This document shows, in pieces, positions 1 to 9,003 of a stretch of DNA of 64,000 nt. The translations under genes were made by a program, and so were the position numbers. The notes below the pieces were generated by a model. It searched no databases. It was not told the DNA's origin and saw nothing but the letters and a program-made list of their open reading frames with translations. Location: assembly GCA_910578385.1 (NCBI GenBank), contig CAJTQV010000001.1, forward strand, positions 248,001 to 312,000. Direction: 5' to 3'. Numbering within the stretch: the first letter of the stretch is position 1; each line of letters opens with the position of its first letter. The stretch is from an uncultured Muribaculaceae bacterium. Lineage in GTDB: Bacteria > Bacteroidota > Bacteroidia > Bacteroidales > Muribaculaceae.

Positions 1-453
1 GCAGCCTATGCCGATACAACCCCGTGGTCTGTTGCCGTACATAACGCTATCACAAGTCATAAATTTAAATCGGCCGCTCCATCCGACACTAAAATAGAGA
101 TGGTTGGTGGTTCTTCTGCTGAAAAAGAGTCCCGCGAAGAATTACCTGCCACATTAATCACCAAGAGGATTCCATCTCCTTTGAATGACCCGAATCCGCT
201 GTTAAAGCAATTTGAAATGTCGATGGAGTTGGCCGATAAAGATTTAATTCCGGATAAGATACTTGTAAGAATACAGGCCGATGAAGAAGGAAATATCGTG
301 AGTGCGACAACAGATCATGACGACAATCCCGAAGTGCGTGTTGCTGTTGAACGCGCTACCAATCAAATTGTGTTTGAGGTTGTGAAAGATGGTGACCGGA
401 AGGTAAGCACTCGATTTGCCCTACCTATCCGGAAAGAGTCTCTGCCAATGTAA
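1..453 (+). CDS. C-terminal fragment of a protein with a TonB-C-like domain
   Basis: The reading frame is open from the first base, so this is the 3' part of a gene that starts outside the window; 150 codons are visible. The last 70 or so residues follow the TonB C-terminal pattern: a strand (ILVRIQADEEGNIVSA), a helix with spaced Ala residues, and a final strand ending FALPIRKE. In Bacteroidota such a tail is found on TonB itself and on M56/BlaR1-type membrane peptidases; the deciding N-terminal part is missing. It lies 63 bases upstream of a TonB-dependent receptor, which fits either reading. The domain call is moderately sure, the full identity is not known. Confidence 0.55.
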   Translation, partial: AAYADTTPWSVAVHNAITSHKFKSAAPSDTKIEMVGGSSAEKESREELPATLITKRIPSPLNDPNPLLKQFEMSMELADKDLIPDKILVRIQADEEGNIVSATTDHDDNPEVRVAVERATNQIVFEVVKDGDRKVSTRFALPIRKESLPM

Positions 454-516
454 ATCAACTACTTATACCAATTTTTATATGTTGCCGCATTGCGGTGACA
501 GGCTAATTCCACACCT

Positions 517-3129
517 ATGCCAAAATATAATATCAGACACACCATTGCCGCATCCATTGTGCTATTGTCTGTTTTTCAGAGCATTGCGCAAGTTGAGGTT
601 TGTGGGGTCGTGAAGACTTCGCAAGGGAAAGGTGTGGATTTTGCCAATGTGATTGTCAGCCCTGCCAATTCACCCAAACAAATAATCTCGTCAGCCTTTA
701 CTGATGAGAATGGACGGTTCTGCATCTCGGCACAAAGCGATTGCGACAGCCTGTTGCTGAAAGCATCAAGTATTGAAATTTCGTCTGCGACCATAAAAAT
801 ACCCAATCGGTCAGGAACACACGACATCATCGTGGAGGATAAGGCGATTGAGCTGAAAGAAGTTGTGGTGAAATCCAAGAAAATCTATTCACAAGGAGAT
901 ACCATCAATTATAATGTAGCCTCATTCCTTTCACAGAATGATCAGGCCCTTGCCGATGTATTAAAAAAGATGCCCGGTATGACTGTGGCAGAGTCGGGTC
1001 AGGTGTCGTATCAAGGCAAGCCGATTAAGAATTTCTATATCGAAGGATTGGATCTTATGAAAGGTCATTACGGCATTGCAACAAACAATATAGATCCAAA
1101 CAATATCGCCACTGTGCAGGTATTGGAGAATCATCAGGACATCAAGGCTCTCAAAGGATTGCGCCCGGAGGAACAAGCTTCAATCAATATCCGGTTAAAG
1201 GAGGGTGTGAGAGGGGTTTTCAATCTTATAGCCACATTGGGCGGAGGATATGGCGACGACGTGTTGTGGAATAATTCTGCAATAGCGACTTATTTCAAAC
1301 GCAACAGCCAATTTCTTGCCACTTACAAAGGCAACAATACCGGAGAGGATTTGTCGCAGGAGCTTTATTCCTTCGATAATGATTATTCAAGCACATCCAA
1401 CATCACCAATATATCAATGCCGTCAGCACCCGGCATTGACAAACGGTTTTACTATTATAACCGCTCACATAGTGCGACGTTCAACAACGTATATCGTGTC
1501 GGAGATTCCGGAGAATTTGGTATCAATGCCGCATATCTCAACGACCGTGATTCCCGCCGAAGTTATTCCTCAACATCCAATACATTGCCCGATGGTTCGC
1601 AAAACATAGTTGACGAGCTGATGGACGGCTTATCAAAGACACACAAAGCATACGGCGACCTGACATTTCTGAATAACGGTGACACCCGGTATCTGAAAGA
1701 GCAACTGAAATTCGATTGGTTCTCAACCGACGCCGACAGCCGGATAATGGCCGACATCGACAATATCACACAAACGGGCAAGACTGAATCATTCAGGTTG
1801 TTCAACAAACTCCACATGACAAGCCGCAGTTCCGAATACCGTGGTTATGAGATATATTCAGAAATAAATCTTGAAAAGCGACCCCATAGCCTGTCTGTAT
1901 CACCAAATCTTTTCCCGGATGTGATACTCGGCGATGCTTTGCATCAGAGCGTGGATTACCGTGATTTATCGACGGAAAACCGTATCGGGCTGCTCTCTGC
2001 GTTAAGGATCGGCAATGTAACCCTGCATCCCACATTTTTCTTGAATTATACCCGCAATAGCCTAACAAGTGAACTGCCTGATTTCAATAACGATTTATGC
2101 CTTGACAACCTTAATACGGGCGTTAAAGCTGAAATTGCATGGCGCAACCGCAAATTTGATATATCGTTCCAACTGCCAATCGGATATAAATTTTTCAAGC
2201 TGGATAACCGCTTGTCAAGCATAGCGACAGAAAAGAACCGTGTGCGCGTCGAACCGCACTTGGATTTATCTTACAAAATCAACAGCAGCCATAATCTCAG
2301 TGTAAAATCGTCATTGAACTATTCGACCCCTTCAATTCAGAATCTCTATTCCAACAATATACTCACATCCTACCGGCAACTGTCGGCATACGATGTCGTG
2401 GGTTTATTCGAGGGGCTGAACCTGTATAATACACTTTCCTACAATTTCAAGAATGTTCTTGCCATGAGTTTTGCCGGGGTGGATTTAAGCTGGGGCAGAC
2501 AGCAGCCGGATGTGCTGTACGGGGCATATTATGACGGCCTTGTGGAGCGCGTCATAAGTCAGCGTACCAATGAAACATCCGATATGTTCTCTGCCGCTAT
2601 CCGAGGCAGTCAGGGTTTTGATTGGCGGCGTCTGAAAATAGGGCTGTCGGCTTCATACAGCCATTATGAAAGCCCGTTGTTGGTACAGAACACTATTCTG
2701 CGCTATTCAGGAGATTCCTTCGGTTTTAATGGAGACATAAGCCTGACACCATTCAAATGGCTGTCAGTATCATACGAAGGTAAATATTATCAATCAGCAT
2801 CACGTCAGAATGGTTTTGACCGTATGCCTTGGATAAGGACACTTACAAACAACGCATCGTTCGATTTCACTTTGCCGTGGGGTATAACTGTCGGTGCATC
2901 GCTATATCATTACTCTAACAACTTCAACGATGGCGACAAGTCGTTTATACTGCTTAATGCAGAAGCACGTTACGCCATAAAACGATTTACATTTACTCTT
3001 ACCTGCGACAATTTACTTAACAGGAAAGACTATGTGTATTCCAATCGCTCGGCACTAATCGAGACCAACTCAATATATAATATACGGGCACGCAGTGTAC
3101 TGTTAAAAGTCAGATTCCGAATACTTTAA
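517..3129 (+). CDS. TonB-dependent receptor with carboxypeptidase-like N-terminal domain
   Basis: An 870-residue outer-membrane receptor. A signal peptide (cleavage near residue 24, after SIA) is followed by a CarboxypepD_reg-like beta-sandwich at about residues 26-115. A plug-like domain (about 125-235, with LADVLKKMPGMTV and an inner YIEGLDL strand) and a long aromatic-rich beta-barrel end in LLKVRFRIL, a typical last strand. It would pull a substrate through the outer membrane using TonB energy. No SusD-like partner lies next to it. Instead the next gene, 11 bases on, is a GLPGLI protein, a pairing common in Bacteroidota. The substrate cannot be read from sequence. Length and architecture are normal for the family. 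Confidence 0.85.
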   Translation: MPKYNIRHTIAASIVLLSVFQSIAQVEVCGVVKTSQGKGVDFANVIVSPANSPKQIISSAFTDENGRFCISAQSDCDSLLLKASSIEISSATIKIPNRSGTHDIIVEDKAIELKEVVVKSKKIYSQGDTINYNVASFLSQNDQALADVLKKMPGMTVAESGQVSYQGKPIKNFYIEGLDLMKGHYGIATNNIDPNNIATVQVLENHQDIKALKGLRPEEQASINIRLKEGVRGVFNLIATLGGGYGDDVLWNNSAIATYFKRNSQFLATYKGNNTGEDLSQELYSFDNDYSSTSNITNISMPSAPGIDKRFYYYNRSHSATFNNVYRVGDSGEFGINAAYLNDRDSRRSYSSTSNTLPDGSQNIVDELMDGLSKTHKAYGDLTFLNNGDTRYLKEQLKFDWFSTDADSRIMADIDNITQTGKTESFRLFNKLHMTSRSSEYRGYEIYSEINLEKRPHSLSVSPNLFPDVILGDALHQSVDYRDLSTENRIGLLSALRIGNVTLHPTFFLNYTRNSLTSELPDFNNDLCLDNLNTGVKAEIAWRNRKFDISFQLPIGYKFFKLDNRLSSIATEKNRVRVEPHLDLSYKINSSHNLSVKSSLNYSTPSIQNLYSNNILTSYRQLSAYDVVGLFEGLNLYNTLSYNFKNVLAMSFAGVDLSWGRQQPDVLYGAYYDGLVERVISQRTNETSDMFSAAIRGSQGFDWRRLKIGLSASYSHYESPLLVQNTILRYSGDSFGFNGDISLTPFKWLSVSYEGKYYQSASRQNGFDRMPWIRTLTNNASFDFTLPWGITVGASLYHYSNNFNDGDKSFILLNAEARYAIKRFTFTLTCDNLLNRKDYVYSNRSALIETNSIYNIRARSVLLKVRFRIL

Positions 3130-3140
3130 TCTCCAATGAT

Positions 3141-4001
3141 ATGAAACATTTTATTTTGACAATCATCTGCACATTCATGTGCATGTCTGCCTACGCGTAT
3201 GACACGTGGTCGCAACTGATTGACAAGGCAACCGCTGTCGATACCGCCCGATACAAGGTCACTTACACCTTAAAATACAAGTACCATCCTGATATACAGG
3301 ATTACTACGATGACACCCGTATTGTGCAAATTGGCAAGCAAAGCATCAAGGATTACAGTGACATAATCCAGCACTTTGACTCTCTTGCAACCGAGCAGGT
3401 GCGACGCGGTGCAAATTCTTATTCAAATGTTTCTGGAATGCCGTGGCCTGTCGAGCTGGTACGCCCGACGCGCGGAACATCGGCAAACCTTCGGTTGCGA
3501 TTGTCGTTGAACGTAAACACGTTGGTATATGCCGACTCTGTTCCGACTATCAACTGGACATTTCTACCGGAAGAAAGCACGTCAATACTTGGATATGAAT
3601 GTTCAAAAGCTACCGGAGAGTTTGCGGGGCGCACATACACTGCATGGTTCACATCAGAACTTCCACTTCCGTATGGTCCTTACAAATTCGGTGGATTACC
3701 CGGATTGATTCTTAAAATAGAAGATGCCGAACAGCAGTTCATCTGGGAGGCTGTCGGATTTGAACGCTCAAACGAGCCTATAATGAAATATCAATACCGG
3801 AATGCCAATGAGAAAAATTGCAGCGCCGAAGAAGCGGAAAAAACGCTTGTCCGTTATTTCAAATCACCGGTTGGCTTTGATATCGCATCCATGGGAGGTG
3901 ACGCAAGTAGACTACATATAGTCGGTAAAGACGGAAAAGAAATAGATATTGCCAAGGCTGCGCAACAATCTATTCCATACAAACCACTTGAAATTAAATA
4001 A
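3141..4001 (+). CDS. GLPGLI family protein
   Basis: A 286-residue exported protein with an N-terminal signal peptide (hydrophobic stretch to about residue 19). It carries the family-naming motif FGGLPGLILKIED at about residues 183-195, preceded by the conserved YTAWFTSELPLPYGP segment. The biochemical role of GLPGLI proteins is not known. They are restricted to Bacteroidota and are usually encoded next to outer-membrane receptors, exactly as here, with an 11-base gap to the receptor upstream. It is probably co-transcribed with that receptor and with the broken lipoprotein gene 2 bases downstream. The family call is firm, the function unknown. Confidence 0.9.
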   Translation: MKHFILTIICTFMCMSAYAYDTWSQLIDKATAVDTARYKVTYTLKYKYHPDIQDYYDDTRIVQIGKQSIKDYSDIIQHFDSLATEQVRRGANSYSNVSGMPWPVELVRPTRGTSANLRLRLSLNVNTLVYADSVPTINWTFLPEESTSILGYECSKATGEFAGRTYTAWFTSELPLPYGPYKFGGLPGLILKIEDAEQQFIWEAVGFERSNEPIMKYQYRNANEKNCSAEEAEKTLVRYFKSPVGFDIASMGGDASRLHIVGKDGKEIDIAKAAQQSIPYKPLEIK

Positions 4002-4003
4002 AC

Positions 4004-5035
4004 ATGAAGAATCTGATAGTATTCATCTTTGCACTGACATTGACAAGCTGTTCTGTCAACGCTCAGCAATCGGCTGATGCTCAAAAGCTGACACTGACAG
4101 GCAGCAGGCTTCCTGCAATCCGCCATGTCAATGATATGAAAATAACAGGCGATACGCTATGGTTCGTTTATGAAACCGAAGGCGGATACGGACAGCGTTT
4201 ACTTCGCCGTGCAATAATTGACAGCAAGAACCTCACCTTAAATGTTGGGCCCGAAATGGGACATAAGGAGGATGGGTACTATGTGTCGTATATGCCATAT
4301 CCTGTCAATAACTGTGATGGTTCTCTTTTAGTGACAAGCCAAGACAACGCGTAGATATATAACGTAGTGAATGACAGCATTCTGTCACGGACTAAAAGAT
4401 GTATCTTCAGTGATGACGGCTCCCTCCCGTTCACGCTCTCACAGTATGTTCAAGATGTGTCGATGGTTACTCCCGACGAGTTTGTTTTTGTAGGTCGCGA
4501 GCCAAACGGTGGCTCACAGTATGCACTGAAAGCCAATATCGCTTCCTCGCAGGTTGAAACAATAAGGAGAATAGAGATTTCGCCGGAATTTCCCTCATGG
4601 ATGCCGAATGCCGGTGAACTCGCCTGTTCCAAGGACCGGAATCGTCTGGCATTCGCATACCGGCTTCATCCCGTTATTGACATATTCGATATGGATGGCA
4701 AGCTCATAAAGCAGGTTCGCATAGGTAGCGCCACTTTCAATCCCGCGACCCTTGACGAAGCCGATTTCGAAGACCTGAACCCATTGCATACAGTAGACAT
4801 TGCAGCCACTCCGGAGTATATATACGCCCTCTATTGGAATTACAAATACGAAGACGCAGATAAGATAGCCCCTACCCTCTTCAAAATTGACTGGGATGGC
4901 AACGTAATTGACCGGCGACCTAATTTACCGATGCCTATATACAAGATAGCAGTTGCCGCCGACAAATCAATAATCGGCTGGAACGGTACCGGTTTTTTAA
5001 GATTATCACGACATGTAAATGGGTGTGACAAATAA
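4004..5035 (+). pseudogene. TolB-like beta-propeller lipoprotein broken by an in-frame amber stop
   Basis: One reading frame runs through the whole span but is cut by a TAG at 4352-4354. The first part (116 residues) has a lipoprotein signal with LTLTSC (Cys16) and the start of a propeller. The second part (from IYNVVNDS, about 225 residues) continues the propeller in the same frame with no base lost. The whole would be about 342 residues, the size of six-bladed propeller lipoproteins of Bacteroidota (BF3164-like). A single base change from a sense codon such as CAG or AAG explains the break. It could be a true recent nonsense mutation, a suppressed stop, or a sequencing error. It ends the receptor-GLPGLI operon. 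Confidence 0.7.
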
Positions 5036-5046
5036 ATTACATTGCT

Positions 5047-6387
5047 TCACACCTTCTTAAAAAAGCAGGCTATTATTATCAGCATGGTCATCAGTTCGGA
5101 TACCGGGATTGACAGCCATAAGCCGGGCACGCCTATTATCTGCGGCAGGATAATGAAGCCCGGGACCATGAAGATGATTCCTCTCAGCAACATGTATATG
5201 ATGGAACGCGTGGCACGCTCGCAACTCTGATAATATCCTATGAATGTTATATTGAGTGCAAAGGGCAACGCACACAGACCTAACATCGGCAAGCCAGCTT
5301 TTGCTATCTCGTAAGAGTGCTCAGATGAATCAAGGAATATTCCGGTCAAGATTCCTGAACCGGCCCACATTCCTGAGGATATAGCCACACCACAGAAGAG
5401 AGCTGCCGTCAGTGCCACGTTCAAGGCCTGACGAACCCGCGCCATGTGACCCGCTCCATAGTTGTAACTGATAATCGGTTGTGACGACTGTGCCACGGCA
5501 TTGCTTATTGAGAATATCAGCGGGAACAGATAACAACCTACGCTGAAAGCCGCCACTCCGTCTTCACCGAGCAAGGAGAAGAACGTATGATTGCCTGTCA
5601 CCATCATTACTCCCATTGCAAGTTCGGCGATGAAGGTCGCGAAACCTATCTTCGCCATGTAACCTGTGTTTCTAACAGAAAGTCTGAAGGATTTTACAGT
5701 AAGGCGCAGAGGATAGAACTTCAGCTTTTCGGAGAAGAATATGAAATAAGCTACCACCATTATTCCTGCTACAATACATGAGAGAGAAGTGGCTATTGAA
5801 GCTCCCTTTATTCCCATTCCGAGAGGATAGACCATATACCAGTCAAGGAAAATATTAAGGACAGCCGACACAATCTGCACACTCATCGCGTAACGCGGAG
5901 AACCGTCAAGACGTATAAGCATCATTCCGGCACATTGCAGATAAAAGAACACCAGACCGGGGAGCAGCCATAGCAGGTAGTCGGTTGCGAGTTCCTCGAG
6001 AAGGGGACTGCAACCGAGCATATACAGCAGCTCACGGGTGAAGAGCAACGAACCGAGAATGACCGTTCCGAATATGATGGCGCCGGCAATGTATGCCTGA
6101 GTCATTATGATTCTTGCCGCTTTCACATTTCCCTCAGCCAGACGTATGCCTCCGATGACAGAAGCCCCGATACCGAACATCAACCCGACACCGGTACATA
6201 TAAGGAAAAGGGGCGCCACGATATTGATGGCGGCAAGAGCGTTGCTACCCACACCATGGCCGACAAACATGCCGTCGCAGATGTTGAGCACCGAATTAAA
6301 AAACATTCCTATCAAAGTCGGAAAAAACATGGCGGTGAAAAGTTGCCTGATTTTCCCGTTTCCGAAATCAAGTTTATCTCTTTCCAT
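5047..6387 (-). CDS. MATE family efflux transporter
   Basis: A 446-residue inner-membrane transporter of the MATE family (Na+ or H+ driven export of drugs or cationic metabolites). It has about 12 hydrophobic segments, an N-terminal FFPTLIGMFFNSVLNICDGMFVG region and two repeated halves. The ATG at 6387 (MERDKLDFGNGK) was chosen because it matches the usual N-terminus of the family and lies about 35 bases downstream of a TAACTTTG -7 element (6428-6421, minus strand). The frame stays open further upstream, but that part runs into the promoter. It is divergent from an AraC-type regulator at 6542, the likely controller. Its end lies 11 bases from the end of the lipoprotein pseudogene. Confidence 0.88.
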   Translation of the reverse strand: MERDKLDFGNGKIRQLFTAMFFPTLIGMFFNSVLNICDGMFVGHGVGSNALAAINIVAPLFLICTGVGLMFGIGASVIGGIRLAEGNVKAARIIMTQAYIAGAIIFGTVILGSLLFTRELLYMLGCSPLLEELATDYLLWLLPGLVFFYLQCAGMMLIRLDGSPRYAMSVQIVSAVLNIFLDWYMVYPLGMGIKGASIATSLSCIVAGIMVVAYFIFFSEKLKFYPLRLTVKSFRLSVRNTGYMAKIGFATFIAELAMGVMMVTGNHTFFSLLGEDGVAAFSVGCYLFPLIFSISNAVAQSSQPIISYNYGAGHMARVRQALNVALTAALFCGVAISSGMWAGSGILTGIFLDSSEHSYEIAKAGLPMLGLCALPFALNITFIGYYQSCERATRSIIYMLLRGIIFMVPGFIILPQIIGVPGLWLSIPVSELMTMLIIIACFFKKV

Positions 6388-6491
6388 ACATGCAAAATTT
6401 AGGGTTTGGAAATCCGGCTGCAAAGTTAGTGCCAAATCGGGAAATATAAATGGTGTAAAACAGCACAATCCGGGTACTTTTTATAACATCT

Positions 6492-6523
6492 TTTGGATTT
6501 CCCCTAAATCTCATGTAACTTTG
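6492..6523 (+). promoter_or_regulatory. Promoter of the AraC-type gene
   Basis: TTTG at 6492-6495 and TAACTTTG at 6516-6523 are separated by exactly 20 bases, the Bacteroidota primary-sigma consensus. The expected start of transcription is near 6530, 12 bases before the ATG at 6542. An opposing TAACTTTG (6428-6421, minus strand) serves the MATE gene. Confidence 0.75.
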
Positions 6524-6541
6524 CATAAATATCATGTCAGT

Positions 6542-7399
6542 ATGAAAGAAAAAATACCATCCGGAACAGCAACGCATTTCCGCGTTGGGGAAATAGATCC
6601 TACAACATTAAAAATGGAGCATCCGCTTACGGTGGATGGTTGCCTCATAATGTTTTGCGAGCGTGGAGAAATGGAGATTACTACCAATTCCAGGCGATGT
6701 GTAATGCACCCCGGTGATATGGCATTTATCGTATTTGACATCGTGACTGTTCCGGTAAGGATGTCGGACGATTTTATGGCGAAATTCATAGCCGTCGATT
6801 TTGATACGGCACAGGATATTTTCTTTCTTATTACCTCCAACCGTTTCTGGGAGTATATTTACACCTTCCCGGTTTTCACTTTGGGCAGAGAGGGACGCGA
6901 TATGGCCAAACGCTGGTTCACTTCGGTTGATTGGCTGAAAGCTAATTTTTCCGATGACACTTTTGAAAAGGTGTTGCGTAACGAAATAGAGAATTTCATG
7001 ATGGTAATGTCTGAATATGCCGAATCTCATTTTGGCGTGCTCGGCACCAATCCGGCAAAAAACAGGGCATGGCTGATTGCAAATGATTTTTTAGGATTGC
7101 TCAACCGCTACTACACACACCATCATGACGTTGCTTTCTATGCCGGGAAACTCAATATATCGCCCAATTACCTGAATATAATTGCCAAACGTATTTTGGG
7201 AGTCACTGCAAAAGAGCAGATAAACATCCAATTGGGGTTGGTAATCAAAATGCTCCTCGATACAACTGAACTGACGGTAAAAGAAATAGCCGAAAGGTTG
7301 CATTACGACGACCCGTCATATCTGTGCCGCATATTCAGAAAGCAGACCGGCCTCTCCCCCATTCAATACAGGAACAAATCGCGATACCCTGCCAACTGA
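6542..7399 (+). CDS. AraC family transcriptional regulator
   Basis: A 285-residue regulator. Residues 1-170 form a cupin-like sensor domain (conserved PGDMAFI turn). Residues 180-285 hold two helix-turn-helix motifs of AraC type: FYAGKLNISPNYLNIIAKRI, then VKEIAERLHYDDPSYLCRIF followed by the signature FRKQTGLSPIQYR. The frame is open upstream to 6107, but that part overlaps the MATE gene antisense, while a canonical promoter sits at 6492-6523, so the ATG at 6542 is the start. The divergent position suggests it controls the MATE transporter; the inducer is unknown. Confidence 0.88.
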   Translation: MKEKIPSGTATHFRVGEIDPTTLKMEHPLTVDGCLIMFCERGEMEITTNSRRCVMHPGDMAFIVFDIVTVPVRMSDDFMAKFIAVDFDTAQDIFFLITSNRFWEYIYTFPVFTLGREGRDMAKRWFTSVDWLKANFSDDTFEKVLRNEIENFMMVMSEYAESHFGVLGTNPAKNRAWLIANDFLGLLNRYYTHHHDVAFYAGKLNISPNYLNIIAKRILGVTAKEQINIQLGLVIKMLLDTTELTVKEIAERLHYDDPSYLCRIFRKQTGLSPIQYRNKSRYPAN

Positions 7400-7517
7400 C
7401 GGAGACCGACACGCAATTATACCCGCAGCCGACTCATATTCCCGGAATGTGTTAAATAAATTAAAGAGCATTGTGAAATGGCCATATTATTGTTATATTT
7501 ACCAAATTTTTAACAAT

Positions 7518-8495
7518 ATGGATTTTGTATCAGCAACTCAATTCCACGACAATCAAAGCAGGACTTTGAGGAAAACGAGAAGTAAAGAGCCGATTATACT
7601 CACATTATTGATGGTAGCGTTGGCTATGACAGGATGCGGGGCCAGAGCTGACCGACTTGTGAATTATGACAGTTTGCAGGAGTCTTTGACGGAGTTTGTC
7701 GCTGACAAGGATGCGAATATCGGTGTTGCTGTAATCATCAACGGTAAAGATACCGTGGCTGTCAACGGATACAAATATTTCCCGATGCTCAGCGTCTACA
7801 AGTTTCCTATCGCTTTGGCTCTCGGGGAACATTACCGCATAAATAATCTTTCGCTCAGCGAACAGATAGCCGTCTTGCCGGAAGATTTACACAGGGATAC
7901 ATACAGCCCTATGACAGACAAACTCATTGCCTCGGGCGCACACATCCGAGAGACTTTGAAGATGCCGACTGTTGAACTTTTGAAATACATGCTTCAGCAG
8001 AGCGACAACGTCGCCTCCGATATAATACTTAAGACAACCGGCGGTGCCGAGCAGGTAGAGAAGTATCTGCAACAGCACGGCATAACCGGTGTCAACGTGA
8101 AAAGCAGCGAGAATGAGATGCACATCGACAATAATCTTTGTTATGCAAACTCGTCCACACCTACCGGCATTGCATCGCTCATGGACAAATTTGACCGTGA
8201 AGCGAACGATTCTATCTCTACAAAGATAAAAAGGCTGATGGAAACTTGCGGGACAGGTACTGCCAGACTCCCCAAACCATTGCACGACGCAGTAATAGGC
8301 CATAAGACCGGAACCGGTTTTGTCCTGCCCGACGGCAGACTGATGGCCGTCAACGATGCAGGATACGTCCATCTTTCCAATGGCCAGTGTTATTCCATAG
8401 CCGTATTTATCGAAAACTCAGGATATGACATGTCCAAGACTGAGGAGCTGATCGCAGAGATCTCAAGGATAGTCTATACCTCACTCAACAAATGA
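7518..8495 (+). CDS. Class A beta-lactamase (Bacteroidota A2-like), lipoprotein
   Basis: A 325-residue serine beta-lactamase that would hydrolyse penicillins or cephalosporins in the periplasm. Visible motifs are SVYK (Ser92, Lys95), the SDN loop (162-164), the omega-loop glutamate in ENEM (Glu200) and KTGTG (263-267). The region after ENEM resembles CfxA/CblA-type enzymes. A basic N-terminus, a hydrophobic stretch and LAMTGC (Cys40) predict a lipid anchor. The frame extends upstream to 7449; ATG 7518 was preferred because it gives a normal lipoprotein signal, but this is not certain. The stop is 4 bases from the next ATG, so it is probably co-transcribed with the two bPH2 genes. Confidence 0.88.
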   Translation: MDFVSATQFHDNQSRTLRKTRSKEPIILTLLMVALAMTGCGARADRLVNYDSLQESLTEFVADKDANIGVAVIINGKDTVAVNGYKYFPMLSVYKFPIALALGEHYRINNLSLSEQIAVLPEDLHRDTYSPMTDKLIASGAHIRETLKMPTVELLKYMLQQSDNVASDIILKTTGGAEQVEKYLQQHGITGVNVKSSENEMHIDNNLCYANSSTPTGIASLMDKFDREANDSISTKIKRLMETCGTGTARLPKPLHDAVIGHKTGTGFVLPDGRLMAVNDAGYVHLSNGQCYSIAVFIENSGYDMSKTEELIAEISRIVYTSLNK

Positions 8496-8499
8496 CCGA

Positions 8500-9003
8500 A
8501 TGACCAACCATCAGATATTTTTAGAGAAGATAACGCCCGTGGAGGATTTGCTGTTCGAACATGTCAATGAAAAATACAGATCCGTTCATATTGCTGTTAT
8601 AATACTGATATATTCCGTTTTAGCAGTGTTAGGTTTGCTGTTGCTATTTACAGACTATCCTATCTGGTGCATACCTGCCGAGATTTTGATAATCATCTCG
8701 GCTCTGATAAATCTATCAATCGTGGCCCGGGCATGGAAATTCAAGGGATATGCGATGCGCGAAAACGACATAACATACCGCAGCGGAATAATATTCCCGA
8801 AGCTGACCACCATTCCTTTCGAAAGAATCCAACAGGTCAGTGTCAAGCAAAATCCTGTGTCGAAATTCTACGGATTATTTACTGTCGAGATAATAAACGG
8901 AGCACAAGGACTGTCATCGCTGACCATACCGGGACTTACGGAGGAGAGAGCCAACCAAATCAAGAACATGGTAATCGATAGATTGAAACATGACCCGAAC
9001 TGA
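8500..9003 (+). CDS. bPH2-domain membrane protein (YdbS-like)
   Basis: A 167-residue inner-membrane protein. Two transmembrane helices (about residues 28-66) are followed by a bacterial pleckstrin-homology-like domain (bPH2, formerly DUF304) with the conserved PFERIQQVSVKQNPVSKFYGLFTVEI pattern. In Bacillus and other bacteria YdbS/YdbT pairs sit side by side and are linked to protection against certain bacteriocins; the biochemical role is not settled. It overlaps the following larger bPH2 gene by 14 bases, the standard pair arrangement, and starts 4 bases after the beta-lactamase gene. Confidence 0.85.
   Translation: MTNHQIFLEKITPVEDLLFEHVNEKYRSVHIAVIILIYSVLAVLGLLLLFTDYPIWCIPAEILIIISALINLSIVARAWKFKGYAMRENDITYRSGIIFPKLTTIPFERIQQVSVKQNPVSKFYGLFTVEIINGAQGLSSLTIPGLTEERANQIKNMVIDRLKHDPN

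Noticed and set aside
6107..6541. N-terminal extension of the AraC-type protein
   Set aside because: The frame is open, but it runs antisense through the MATE gene and a full promoter lies at 6492-6523.
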